This document shows positions 9,847 to 19,213 of a stretch of DNA of 64,000 nucleotides, in pieces. The notes beneath the pieces were generated by a model. The model saw nothing but the letters and a program-made list of their open reading frames with translations, was not told where the DNA came from and did not search any database. The number at the start of each line of letters is the position of its first letter. Positions within the stretch are counted from its first letter, which is position 1. Source of the stretch: Enterococcus aquimarinus (GTDB lineage Bacteria > Bacillota > Bacilli > Lactobacillales > Enterococcaceae); the NCBI RefSeq assembly GCF_001885765.1, contig NZ_JXKD01000012.1:1-64000 (forward strand), read 5' to 3'. A program made the translations under genes and the position numbers.

Positions 9847-9882
9847 CTCCTGTGTACTTAAGATATCTTAAGTACACAGGAG
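9847..9882 (-). terminator. Terminator-like perfect palindrome downstream of the sucrose operon
   Basis: A perfect 36-base palindrome (two 18-base arms, no spacer) followed on the minus strand by GTTTTTAATTT. It lies 187 bases after the scrK stop, so it probably ends the scr transcript. Between it and scrK I see no gene. Confidence 0.65.
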
Positions 9883-10068
9883 ACCATCAGGAATCACAGG
9901 CAGCTAACTATTTATCGCTTTCAATCACACCTTCATCATCCCCAATAACAAATCCAAAAAAGACTCCCCTCCGCCATAGGTTAGTCCCCTAACACTACAT
10001 CCAGAAAGGAATCTCAAAAACGTTGCACACTAGAAATTGTTTTCACTTCAATCAATATCATATTCCAT

Positions 10069-11019
10069 TTACTTTGCTATCACTAATTCAACTTCTTCTA
10101 ATGTCGGTAAGGCGGGAATGGCGCCGTATTTGGTACAGGTTAAGGCGCCGACGACGTTTGCGACTGCTAAAAAGTCGATTAGTTTGGCAAAGGTTAGTTC
10201 TGCGGTGCCGGCTTTTTGGATTTGATACAAGAGTCCGCCGGTGAAGGCATCGCCTGCGCCTGTGGAATCAACTTGTTTAATCGCAATCGAACCGACTACT
10301 GCTTGTGCTTCCACGCTTTGTAGAAGGGTGCCTTCTTTTCCTAACGTGACTGCCAGGTATTTCGCGCCGAGTGCACAAATCTGTTGTGCGCCTTGACGGA
10401 TGTCTGTCTCACCGGTAATTAAGGTTAATTCTTCGTCGCTGAGCTTCACAAAATCGGCTACTGCAATAAAGCTGCGCACTTTTGCTAAATATGCGGCTAA
10501 GTCCTCTGGGGCAATCAATGTCTCCCTGTAATTTGGATCAAAACTAATGAAGGCGCCTTTTGCGATTGCTTCATCTCGTAAACGGAAATAACTTTCTTCT
10601 AAGGCACCACCACAAAATCCTAAGGCCGCTCCAAAGTGGACGATGTCTGTAGCATCAATCTCAGATAATGGTACGTTCGCAGCTTCATAGTCGCCATCTG
10701 CTCCTCGCACGAACGAAAAGTGTCTTTCGCCCGTTGGATCGATGCCGACAAAGGCGAGCGTCGTGGTGCCCGCTTGAATCATCCCTTGCGTTTGCACGCC
10801 ATGTTCAATCAACGTGTTTTTTAAGTGATCCCCAAAATCATCTTTCCCCACTTGGCCTAGGAAGCTGATGTCGCCGCCTAATTTTGCGACTGCGGCTGCG
10901 ACGTTGGCGGGTGCGCCGCCTGCATTTTTTTCAAATTGTTTGCCTTGACGGAGTCCTAAAGAATCCGTACAAGCAAAGTCGATTAATGCTTCGCCAATAC
11001 AGTAGATATGTCTCGTCAT
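10069..11019 (-). CDS. scrK: Fructokinase, PfkB family
   Basis: A 316-residue PfkB/ribokinase-fold sugar kinase. The N-terminal GG of NAGGAPANVA (residues 32-41) and the C-terminal motif DSTGAGDAF (251-259, catalytic base Asp257) are intact. It phosphorylates the fructose released from sucrose 6-phosphate by ScrB, feeding fructose 6-phosphate to glycolysis. The start overlaps the scrB stop as TGATG, implying translational coupling. It is the last gene of the scr operon. PfkB kinases vary in substrate, but the sucrose context makes fructokinase the best reading. Confidence 0.92.
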   Translation of the reverse strand: MTRHIYCIGEALIDFACTDSLGLRQGKQFEKNAGGAPANVAAAVAKLGGDISFLGQVGKDDFGDHLKNTLIEHGVQTQGMIQAGTTTLAFVGIDPTGERHFSFVRGADGDYEAANVPLSEIDATDIVHFGAALGFCGGALEESYFRLRDEAIAKGAFISFDPNYRETLIAPEDLAAYLAKVRSFIAVADFVKLSDEELTLITGETDIRQGAQQICALGAKYLAVTLGKEGTLLQSVEAQAVVGSIAIKQVDSTGAGDAFTGGLLYQIQKAGTAELTFAKLIDFLAVANVVGALTCTKYGAIPALPTLEEVELVIAK

Positions 11020-12533
11020 CAGATGGCCTCCTTATTCGAAATTTCCCATTGGGTTGCAATAACGCTCGCTTGTCCGTCAGCAAAAAATGCGACTTGATTC
11101 TGGTCTAATTGTGAATATATCCGAGCGGTAAAGACCTCTAAGCCATCATTCACAAAAATCTCAACGGAAGATTCGTCCATAAATAATTGAATCGTGAGTG
11201 TTTCTTCTGAAAAATCACATCGACGAATCGTGCCATATTCATCCGTGACAGATTTGCCAGATTGACTGCGATCAAAGACGAGTTTTTTAGCAACTAGGTC
11301 ATAATAAAAGATGGTGACTTCCTCGGCTCCTTGACGAAAAGCCAAACCAACACGCGTTCCTTTTATGTCATTAAATGCGACTTTCAGTTCATAGGTTCGC
11401 GCGGTAAAATCTTCGACGACGACCGTTTCATTGTCTAGTGTCATGGCTTTGGTGACTTCTTTCCCACGGAGTGCCGCGAGTTCTGGGACGGGTCGTTGAT
11501 ATAGTTGGCCGTTTTGAAGACTGAGTTCTCGAGGAATCGTTAAACAGTGCGCCCATCCGAATTCATCGGTCACACAATCAACTCCTGGCAAGCCGAGCCA
11601 GCCAACTAATAATTGGCGTCCCTGAGGATCTGTCATTGTTTGTGGCGCATAAAAATCAAAGCCACGATCGAGTTCGTTAAAGCGCTCGGTCACTTCAAAT
11701 TCACCGGTGGCAAAATCAAGCGGTTCGCCGATGAGATAACCCGACTGAAAAATATTATGATACTTGTCTCCCTCTGGTGCCATTCCTTGAGGCGAGAACA
11801 ATAAAATACCTTGACCCGCTAATTCAAAATAATCCGGACATTCCCACATGAATCCTTGATTCTCTGTGGGAATGTTTCCTTTTAGTTGAATGGCTTGTTG
11901 GTACGTCCAGTTCGTTAAGTCATCTGACACGTAGTACGCGATGGCACCTTGGTGATCACTCGTTTCAGCGCCGATAATACAGTAATAACGCGGTCCTTGC
12001 TTCAGGACTTTCGGATCTCTAAAGTTATCGGTATATCCTGCCGGCGAATCACTGATCAACGGCTCAGCGTCTTTTTTGATTTGGTTATCATGCCCCATAA
12101 CGGCGTGACATTGATACGGAATACGCGTCCAATCTGGCGTTCGCGTATTGCCGGTATAAAATAAATGCAACTGATCGTTTTCCACAAATCCCGTTCCAGA
12201 AAAAACGCCATGACTGTCATAGGTCGTATCCGGTGCCATTGCGATGCCTAAATCTTGCCAATCCACCAAATTGTCTGAAGCGACATGATACCAATATTTC
12301 ACACCATGCACAGGTCCCAAAGGAAACCATTGGTAAAACAAGTGATATTGCCCGTTATAATAGCTAAAGCCATTCGGATCATTTAATAAACCGGTGTTCG
12401 GTTGAATATGAAAGGTTTGTCGGTAAGGACCCTCACTTGTCTTTTTTGCCAGTTTTACAATAGATGCTTCAGAAACATCTTCCATTCGTTGATAGCGTTC
12501 TTCTCTTGACCATTCCATTCTATTTTTCCACAT
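11019..12533 (-). CDS. scrB: Sucrose-6-phosphate hydrolase, GH32
   Basis: A 504-residue glycoside hydrolase family 32 enzyme without a signal peptide, so cytoplasmic. The three family motifs are present: NDPNG at 51-55 (nucleophile Asp52), RDP at 172-174 and EC at 231-232 (acid/base Glu231). The C-terminal beta-sandwich follows from about residue 350. It splits sucrose 6-phosphate delivered by ScrA into glucose 6-phosphate and fructose. It lies between scrA and scrK on one transcript. An internal Met at residue 6 is an alternative start. Confidence 0.95.
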   Translation of the reverse strand: MWKNRMEWSREERYQRMEDVSEASIVKLAKKTSEGPYRQTFHIQPNTGLLNDPNGFSYYNGQYHLFYQWFPLGPVHGVKYWYHVASDNLVDWQDLGIAMAPDTTYDSHGVFSGTGFVENDQLHLFYTGNTRTPDWTRIPYQCHAVMGHDNQIKKDAEPLISDSPAGYTDNFRDPKVLKQGPRYYCIIGAETSDHQGAIAYYVSDDLTNWTYQQAIQLKGNIPTENQGFMWECPDYFELAGQGILLFSPQGMAPEGDKYHNIFQSGYLIGEPLDFATGEFEVTERFNELDRGFDFYAPQTMTDPQGRQLLVGWLGLPGVDCVTDEFGWAHCLTIPRELSLQNGQLYQRPVPELAALRGKEVTKAMTLDNETVVVEDFTARTYELKVAFNDIKGTRVGLAFRQGAEEVTIFYYDLVAKKLVFDRSQSGKSVTDEYGTIRRCDFSEETLTIQLFMDESSVEIFVNDGLEVFTARIYSQLDQNQVAFFADGQASVIATQWEISNKEAI

Positions 12534-12556
12534 CCTTTCTCTTTTCTTTTCGTATC

Positions 12557-13999
12557 TTAAGCTAATGGATTTTTTTCGCGACTCATCTTAGCAAATAAGA
12601 TCGTCATCGCAAAGGCCACGATAAAGCCAATGGCCATTGAAACCAAGTATTGCACCATTGATTGCGGTCGAATCACGATAACGCCTGGTAAGCCTGCAGG
12701 TCCTTGCGATAACGAAAGAACTTCCATCCAAGTCGCATAAGCCGCTCCGACAGCAGAACCGATTAACGCTGCTACAAATGGGTATTTCAGTTTTAAATTG
12801 ACCCCAAAAACAGCTGGTTCTGTAATGCCAAGTAAAGCCGATACGCCAGCAGCAGAAGCAATAGCTTTCATTTTCACATCTTTTTTGTAGAGGAAAAAGA
12901 CAGCCAGTGCCGCAGCCCCTTGTGCCACGTTTGACGCCGCTACAACCGCAAAAGTCGGTGAGCCACCAAGTGTTTCGATGTTCGCTAAGATTTGCATTTC
13001 AGAGGTCACCAAACTGTGGTGCATCCCGGTAATCACGAGTAAGGGATAAACCACACCATAAATCGCACCACCAATTGGGCCTAATTCAAAAAATAACCAC
13101 ATCACACCGTTCGTCATCCAATCACCCACCACACGCATGATCGGACCAATGGCGATAAACGTAAAGCTGGCGGTAAATAAAACCGCGATTAAAGGTGTCA
13201 CAATATTGTCTAACATCATTGGAATAAATTTACGTAAGACTTTTTCCGTTTTCGCTAACACAAAAGCCGCGCCAATGACCGGTAAAACCGTCCCTTGGTA
13301 ACCGACTTTCGCGATTTCAAAACCAAAGACAGTCCAAACTGGTAACGTATTGTCTAAGACGGCCTGTCCGTAACCGTAGCCATTTAATAAATCAGGGTGA
13401 ATCATGATCGCGCCAATGACCGCCCCTAAAACAGGTGTGCCACCAAAAATCTTAGCCGCATAAAAACCAATTAAAACCGGTAAAAAGACAAACGCCGCAT
13501 TCGCAAAAATATTGATCATATCCGCTAAATCTGCAAACTGTGGATAGGCTTCAATCAGCGTTTTACCTGAAACAAACAACCCTTCAGCCGTTAATAAGTT
13601 ATTTAGCCCCATTAACAAACCGGAAGCGACTAATGCTGGTAAAATCGGCACAAAGATATCTGCCAACGCTTTCAATACGCGTTGTCCAACGTTTAATTTC
13701 GAACTGGCAATCTCTTTTAATTCTTCCTTGTCTACTTCCGAAATATTCGTTTGTGCGACGAATTCTTGATAGACTTGATTGACTAATCCCGTACCCAAAA
13801 TAATTTGGAACTGTCCCCCATTATTGAACGAGCCCTTTACGCCATCGATTTGCTCGATCACTTCTGTCTGGACAAGCGAATCGTCTTTTAACACAATTCT
13901 TAATCGCGTCGCACAATGGGCAGCCGAAACAATATTGCTTTCTCCTCCAATTGCCTCAATGATTTGTTTTGCTATTTGTTTGATATCTAACTTACTCAT
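12557..13999 (-). CDS. scrA: PTS sucrose permease, IIBC
   Basis: A 480-residue fusion of an N-terminal EIIB domain (phosphocysteine Cys29 in AAHCATRLRIVL) and a sucrose-family EIIC domain with about ten membrane segments, including GMHHSLV and LGITEPAVFGVNLKLKYPF. It imports and phosphorylates sucrose to sucrose 6-phosphate. There is no EIIA domain at the C-terminus, as in B. subtilis SacP, so phosphate must come from a separate glucose-type IIA. It is the first structural gene after its own promoter and the ScrR operator. Confidence 0.94.
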   Translation of the reverse strand: MSKLDIKQIAKQIIEAIGGESNIVSAAHCATRLRIVLKDDSLVQTEVIEQIDGVKGSFNNGGQFQIILGTGLVNQVYQEFVAQTNISEVDKEELKEIASSKLNVGQRVLKALADIFVPILPALVASGLLMGLNNLLTAEGLFVSGKTLIEAYPQFADLADMINIFANAAFVFLPVLIGFYAAKIFGGTPVLGAVIGAIMIHPDLLNGYGYGQAVLDNTLPVWTVFGFEIAKVGYQGTVLPVIGAAFVLAKTEKVLRKFIPMMLDNIVTPLIAVLFTASFTFIAIGPIMRVVGDWMTNGVMWLFFELGPIGGAIYGVVYPLLVITGMHHSLVTSEMQILANIETLGGSPTFAVVAASNVAQGAAALAVFFLYKKDVKMKAIASAAGVSALLGITEPAVFGVNLKLKYPFVAALIGSAVGAAYATWMEVLSLSQGPAGLPGVIVIRPQSMVQYLVSMAIGFIVAFAMTILFAKMSREKNPLA

Positions 14000-14021
14000 G
14001 ACACACCTCCGTATTTTCGTT

Positions 14022-14043
14022 AAAAATGAAACGTTTCATTTTT
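14022..14043. promoter_or_regulatory. ScrR operator
   Basis: A perfect 22-base palindrome centred on GAAACGTTTC, the core typical of LacI-family operators. It sits immediately downstream of the scrA -10 box, where a bound repressor would block initiation. The adjacent LacI-family gene is the obvious regulator. Confidence 0.8.
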
Positions 14044-14045
14044 AT

Positions 14046-14074
14046 AATATAAACAACGAACTTCAAGTTGTCAA
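14046..14074 (-). promoter_or_regulatory. scrA promoter
   Basis: Minus-strand -35 TTGACA (14069-14074), 17-base spacer and -10 TATATT (14046-14051), a near-consensus vegetative promoter for the scrA-scrB-scrK transcript. A 10-base inverted repeat (14055-14064 with 14100-14109) spans the region and may also serve as the scrR 3' end. Confidence 0.8.
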
Positions 14075-14126
14075 CCTTTTTTCCTAAAGGTCCCCACTCG
14101 AAGTTCGTTCAGCTTGAATCTCTATT

Positions 14127-15104
14127 TTATTGCTTCGTCGTCATACCCGCTTGATACGTGACCGGTAAAATGGTTTCTAACGGTGTCTCTTTTTTTTCGA
14201 TGATGTTCATTAAAGACTTCACCGCAGCGGCCGCCATCGCCGGAATCGGTTGGCGAATACTCGAAAGCGTTGACGGAATATTCGTCGATTGTTGACTGCC
14301 ATCAAAGCCAATCACTTGGATCTCTTCTGGCACGCGAACATTATTTTGCTGCAGTAAATTTAATACTTCATAGGCCTGTTCATCATTGACCACAAAAATC
14401 CCATCGACCCCTTTACTGACAATCGTTTCTTGTACCAGTTCAGGCAACTTTTCATTAAATTCATGGTGATGCCCTTCATAATAAATGACCTCCGCTTCAA
14501 GCCCATGCGTTTGACAATACGCTTGAAACCCGCGATAGCGATCCCTTGTCGAATTATCATAAATCGAACCATAGCCAATAAATGCCAATTTCGTCGCGCC
14601 CGCTTGGATTAACTTTTCAGCCGCAAGCCCGCCCCCAGCAAAATTATCACTCATAATCGTTGGAATCTTCTCCGAGAAATACCGGTCAATACTGACAATC
14701 GGTAACTCACTCGAAATATACTCATCGACATTACTATACGTTAAGGCAATCAACCCATCGACCTTATTTTGACGCGCCATTGAGATATACGCAATCTCAT
14801 TTTCATAATTATTTTGCGTATTACACAAAATTAATTTCGACTGATAATGCCGCAACTCGGTTTCAATATGAAACGCTAATTCACTAAAAAAAGGATGCCA
14901 AATCGTTGGCACAATTAACGCAATCGTATGAGTCCGATTCGTTCTTAAACCCGTCGCATACTCATTTTTTTCATAATTCAGCGCTTGAATCGCCTGTTCA
15001 ATCGCAAGCGTCGTTTTTGCTTTTAACTTCCCGCCATTCAAATATTTTGAGACACTTCCTACCGAGACATCCGCTAGTTTTGCCACATCCTTGATTGAAG
15101 CCAT
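14127..15104 (-). CDS. scrR: Sucrose operon repressor, LacI family
   Basis: A 325-residue LacI/GalR-type repressor. The N-terminal helix-turn-helix (KDVAKLADVSVGSVSKYLNG, about residues 4-23) is followed by a periplasmic-binding-protein-like sugar domain. The same-strand position directly upstream of scrA and the palindromic operator between them identify it as ScrR. The likely ligand is a sucrose-derived sugar such as fructose. ATG preceded by AAGGAGAAAAAAG. Confidence 0.88.
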   Translation of the reverse strand: MASIKDVAKLADVSVGSVSKYLNGGKLKAKTTLAIEQAIQALNYEKNEYATGLRTNRTHTIALIVPTIWHPFFSELAFHIETELRHYQSKLILCNTQNNYENEIAYISMARQNKVDGLIALTYSNVDEYISSELPIVSIDRYFSEKIPTIMSDNFAGGGLAAEKLIQAGATKLAFIGYGSIYDNSTRDRYRGFQAYCQTHGLEAEVIYYEGHHHEFNEKLPELVQETIVSKGVDGIFVVNDEQAYEVLNLLQQNNVRVPEEIQVIGFDGSQQSTNIPSTLSSIRQPIPAMAAAAVKSLMNIIEKKETPLETILPVTYQAGMTTKQ

Positions 15105-15138
15105 CTTTTTTCTCCTTCATCCACACTTGATATACCTA

Positions 15139-15167
15139 AGAATACCATTGCTGGGCAGATTGCTCAA
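15139..15167 (-). promoter_or_regulatory. Probable scrR promoter
   Basis: Minus-strand -35 TTGAGC (15162-15167), 17-base spacer and -10 TATTCT (15139-15144), about 35 bases before the scrR start codon. Confidence 0.5.
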
Positions 15168-15210
15168 ATGAAGTTGGGGAAGAGTTACTGATAAATAGAA
15201 CAAGATAGAA

Positions 15211-16050
15211 TCATTTTAATTCTTGTCTTTTTATTAGTACTTCATATTCATAAAAAACATCAAATTCTTTGATTAGAAGTTCATATAATAAAATTTTCCA
15301 CTGTGGATCTAACCCATCCATTAAACCATCTTTCCTAGTCTTTAAAAATTCCTGTACCTGCTTCTTACTTAATTCTGTTTTATTTATTAAAATGCGTGAA
15401 AGTTTTATTATTTCATGTCCTGCTAGAGAGGATAATACTTCATTAAATTTAAAAACTTCCTCAAAATTATACTTAAAACTAATATTAGCGTTTTGACCAA
15501 GCTTGTAAGATGGAGAAAAATAAATATTTTTTCTAATTTTATAATCAATCACTAAGCCATGCATATCACCATAATCATGAAAATATGGATGGAATATTAT
15601 TTTATTCTGATTTGTAACTTTATCTTTTTTTACTCTATTACACCTGGAACAGAGTGGTACTAAATTTATTGGAGTTATCGTATATTGTACGTACTTAGAC
15701 TTAGGAAGAACATGGTCTAGCGTATCAGCATGAGAATCACACACCGCACAGATTCCGCCACTATTTATTAATATATTACTGGAGATATTACCTATTTTAT
15801 TACCTATTATTTTATTCGTATAAAAAAAAGTAGCTATTTTCGAATCAACTCTATCTACAGTTTTTACCGCTTTGATTTCATGAAATCTCTCAGCTGCATT
15901 CTGATACTCTTTTTCATAAGCAACTGATTTTATAATATAATTTTCAGTAATATAAGATACATAACCTATATTATCTGTTTGATATGATTTCTTGATAAAA
16001 CTAACAACTTCTTCTACGCTTATATCGGGAATTTTTTTCCTTTCAAACAT
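15211..16050 (-). CDS. HNH endonuclease, Septu PtuB-like partner
   Basis: A 279-residue protein with one HNH nuclease domain in the middle: zinc knuckle CAVC (101-104), LDHVLPKS (111-118, catalytic His113), Asn129 in PINLVPLC and second knuckle CSRC (134-137). Flanking parts are not recognised. It starts one base after the ATPase gene stops and its ribosome-binding site GGGAGA lies inside that gene's end, so the two are translated together. An ATPase followed by an HNH nuclease is the layout of Septu anti-phage systems (PtuA-PtuB). The HNH assignment is firm, the Septu link is inference, and no reverse transcriptase (retron) is nearby. Confidence 0.82.
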   Translation of the reverse strand: MFERKKIPDISVEEVVSFIKKSYQTDNIGYVSYITENYIIKSVAYEKEYQNAAERFHEIKAVKTVDRVDSKIATFFYTNKIIGNKIGNISSNILINSGGICAVCDSHADTLDHVLPKSKYVQYTITPINLVPLCSRCNRVKKDKVTNQNKIIFHPYFHDYGDMHGLVIDYKIRKNIYFSPSYKLGQNANISFKYNFEEVFKFNEVLSSLAGHEIIKLSRILINKTELSKKQVQEFLKTRKDGLMDGLDPQWKILLYELLIKEFDVFYEYEVLIKRQELK

Positions 16051-16051
16051 A

Positions 16052-17596
16052 TTAATTCTCCCTATCGCTTAAAAAAATATTTAAAAATAATTCAGCTTCT
16101 GATCCTAACCTACTCTCGTCCATTAGAGTTTTTGCTTTATCTTCTTGCTCGCTCAATTCAGATAAATATTGATAAAAACCCGTATTTCTTATATCTAGAC
16201 CAAAAACATCATCCATTATCATGCCAATATTTTCACCAAAGGTTTCAATTTTAGGGTTTCTAACATTTAATTCTTTATTTTGATTTCTTTCAAGTATCCA
16301 TACACACTTTCTAGGTATCTCCTGTAAAATTACTGGTGAATGAGTCGCTATAATAGCTACACCGTTTTTCTTACTTAGTATATCTGAAAGTATTCTTATA
16401 TATGCAGAGACTAATGGAGGATGTAAATAGGACTCTGGTTCATCTATAATAATTAAAGTTTTTTCATCAATTTTAGATATCAAAGTTGATAAACCTAAAA
16501 GAATCATTTTTTGTCCTGAACTTAACTTCGCTACCTCATTAACATCTAGTTCGTTATCATTTAACATATTACTAATAAAATTACTAATTTCATGATCAAA
16601 ATATAACTTAACAATTTCTTCTTCCCATAATTTAATTCTTTCAGGAGATTTTTTAATTTCTTTTATATTTTTAATAAGATCTTCTGCAAGTTCCGTTGGA
16701 TTTTTCATCGCTTGTCGACCATTAATAAAAGTACTATTCCCTATATATTTAAATATTTTTTGTTCTTGAAAATCATCTTTTTTCTGACGATCCATTTTAG
16801 CAAAGTAATTTTCATTTATCATATCAAATGCACTAAATGAAACAAATAAAACACTCTCAAAATCTTCATTATCATAATCATCATAAATTTCTAAAGTTGC
16901 TCTAGAATCTTTTATTAAATAGCTATTGATAGGTTCCTCCTTTAAATAACATTTTACTATATCTTGAATAAGTGTTGTTTTTCCGGTTCCGTTATTCCCT
17001 ATTATTCCATGTACATTTGTTGGAAGTAATGACTCTGGGTCTACTTTAAAAGTAAGTTCCGTACTTCTTGAATTTTCTACAGTATACTTTAATTTAAAAT
17101 TGAAAGGAATTTGGCGTACACCATTTGTTGCAACACGATGTAACTGCTGCTTTAATTTTTTCACTGAACTTCCTCTAAGAAACGAGGTATGTATAACATC
17201 TACTGTTTTGTTTTCCTCAAATAATTTTAAATCGTAAGAAATATCTCTCAATTGTTCTAAGATTTGTTTAACTTCAGAAACAGAAAATTCTTTATATAGG
17301 TTTTCGTAATATTCAATACTCCCTAAAGAAATAATATTGTCAAAACTAAATGCTTGAACAAGATAAATAAATGATTTGTATGATACGCAATAGTCTGAAG
17401 GTTTTTTAGCTTCATAACTTTGGATTGCTTCAGCAACAGTCGCAATACTAACTGGTCCTAATTTCTTTTTTTTATTATCTTCTGAAACATAATAAGCCGT
17501 ATATAATGTTTTATATCCAAAGTCATCCCAATTATCATAAATAAAGTGAATTCCTATTTTCATAGTGTCTAAATATTCGCTAAAATAGTATTCCAT
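16052..17596 (-). CDS. AAA/ABC-type ATPase, Septu PtuA-like
   Basis: Taken from ATG 17596, preceded by GGAGGG; a longer frame from 17686 would run into the IS21 relic. 514 residues. The N-terminal 170 residues match nothing I know. Then comes an ABC-like ATPase: Walker A GNNGTGKTT (about 200-208), a helical insertion, signature LSSGQK (358-363), Walker B LIIIDEPES (DEPE 385-388) and the switch histidine in ATHS. This is the AAA_15/AAA_21 type used by OLD, PtuA and related defence ATPases. It is coupled to the HNH gene downstream. It probably senses infection or nucleotide state and controls the nuclease, which is inference from the family. Confidence 0.85.
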   Translation of the reverse strand: MEYYFSEYLDTMKIGIHFIYDNWDDFGYKTLYTAYYVSEDNKKKKLGPVSIATVAEAIQSYEAKKPSDYCVSYKSFIYLVQAFSFDNIISLGSIEYYENLYKEFSVSEVKQILEQLRDISYDLKLFEENKTVDVIHTSFLRGSSVKKLKQQLHRVATNGVRQIPFNFKLKYTVENSRSTELTFKVDPESLLPTNVHGIIGNNGTGKTTLIQDIVKCYLKEEPINSYLIKDSRATLEIYDDYDNEDFESVLFVSFSAFDMINENYFAKMDRQKKDDFQEQKIFKYIGNSTFINGRQAMKNPTELAEDLIKNIKEIKKSPERIKLWEEEIVKLYFDHEISNFISNMLNDNELDVNEVAKLSSGQKMILLGLSTLISKIDEKTLIIIDEPESYLHPPLVSAYIRILSDILSKKNGVAIIATHSPVILQEIPRKCVWILERNQNKELNVRNPKIETFGENIGMIMDDVFGLDIRNTGFYQYLSELSEQEDKAKTLMDESRLGSEAELFLNIFLSDREN

Positions 17597-17682
17597 ATAT
17601 TCCCTCCAAATAGTTATTTTAATATTATATTTTGCAATGTAAAAGTTTAGAAGAATGCAAAGGAAGTTAAGAACTTTGCCAA

Positions 17683-18310
17683 TCACTTTTGATTTAATTT
17701 TTCTGCATGGATAATGCGTGATTTACTCAGTAGCTATAACCGGTAAAGCTTAGTACATGAGCATGATGTATCACTCAATCGACCAACTCAGATTTCAAAC
17801 GAGAATCGATAAAAATACGATTCCATTGACTGAACTCTAAATTCGACGTAATGACTAACTGCGTCTCTCATACCAATCCGATATGAATTAAAACAAACAT
17901 TCTGCGCATTCTTTACTAAACGAAACGTAGCCCATTTCATCAAGAATAAGTATATAGACCTTATCGAATTTCCGGAAAAACGACTCAAAACGAACATCCT
18001 CCCCCCGTAACGAGATGTGTTTTACCCGTTCAAGGCAAGTCGGAAAGAACGATATTTTGCTTCTGATTAATAAACTCCGTCGACTCTAGTTCTTTCTGAT
18101 TAAGTTGAGGTGAGAATCTTATATATTCATTCGACTGATATCTTTCTAATTCTTTTTCATTAAGAAAATTTACTTTTTTGAAATTGCGCTCAGCGAGAGC
18201 TAAATCTAGCATTTCTAATTCTTATTCTTATTCTAATAATGCTATGACATATTGTTCAGGTTTTTCAAAAGGAATCTTTTCATATAACTCAGCTACGTAG
18301 GCCACTCACA
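17683..18310 (-). pseudogene. istB: istB remnant, IS21-family ATPase helper
   Basis: Minus-strand translation gives successive IstB-like segments: IPFEKPEQYVIALLE, LNQKELESTEFINQKQNIVL, then TGKTHLVTG, LILDEMGYVSFSK and a C-terminal SRIIHAEKLNQK before a stop at 17683-17685. The Walker A segment reads SDLP-stop-TGKTH: a TGA at 18030-18032 replaces the expected glycine codon. Further frameshifts follow. The gene cannot make a working protein. Confidence 0.75.
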
Positions 18311-18952
18311 AGGATTTAAATCTGGTTTTTAGTCTATCTGAAATCTCATGCTTCTCCCTCAGATTTAGAATGACTGACGGGTTGAAGAGAATCATACAAA
18401 GTCCAATTCACATCAAAGGGATGAGCGACATCAATTTTACTCATTGCCAGTTCATCTTGTGGAACGTGTTCATAAAAGTGATCATCTATTTCTTCCAAAC
18501 TATACGTGGAAAAAAGCTCGAGAATCCACTTATCACGTTTTTTTCTTAACTGAACAGAATCAATGTTCAAATTATAGGTATTCCGCCCCGGAAGATACGG
18601 AAAGTATCTTGAGTAAACAATAGATATTGGTTTTATCCGCCAATTAATTAAGATAGAAAGCCAAGGGGGAACCAAGTAGCTTCTAATTGATTGAAAGTGA
18701 TTGTATTGTTGAGTCGAAGCCTCTTCTTTAATGTACGATTTTCCATCAACTAATCAGATACGATTTCTCTCCATTTTTCTTGATACATCATACTTTTTTA
18801 AGGAGTTTTTTTTTTGAGGGTAATTGATAATCATCTGCGCATTCCTTAACAGTTGACTAACAAAAACCAGTTCGTTTTGATATTTCATTAATAGATAGTG
18901 ATTTATTATTTCTTAGATTTTTGATATGATTAACTTCAGGCATTGCCAGCAT
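18311..18952 (-). pseudogene. istA: istA remnant, IS21-family transposase
   Basis: From 18952, after a GGAGG site, the minus strand encodes MLAMPEVNHIKNLRNNKSL followed by an HTH-like segment SINEISKRTGF, as in IS21 IstA N-termini. Stops and frameshifts follow. A later open stretch (18346-18675) ends in VNWTLYDSL, resembling IstA C-terminal tails. The rve catalytic core is largely absent, so the element was internally deleted as well as mutated. Confidence 0.6.
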
Positions 18953-19213
18953 CCTTTCACTTCCTCCACCATTATTTGTTTAGTCACTAATAACGGTAAG
19001 GGATTTTGATTGTGCTTGTATGCCTTTGGTCTTTATACAACTTCTAAGATTTTCTTTACAATACTACCTACTTTTATTATGCAATAAACAACATGTTTGA
19101 AGACTTTATCAAAAGACTAACCGGTGCAAATAAATTGTTATATTAAAATCAGTGACATCTTTCAAGCTTGATTCTGTCTACACAAATTACAGACTTATTC
19201 TACTTTTGATTTC
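18953..19213. other. Non-coding stretch upstream of the IS21 relic
   Basis: No open frame or RNA gene seen. AT-rich DNA separates the istA start from the end of the helicase gene. Confidence 0.3.

Noticed and set aside
15211-18000. Possible retron (ATPase-HNH accompanied by reverse transcriptase)
   Set aside because: No reverse transcriptase motif (YADD) found on either strand nearby and no msr/msd-like inverted repeats seen.
18346-18675. 109-codon minus-strand frame
   Set aside because: Read as an open patch inside the decayed istA, not as an independent gene.
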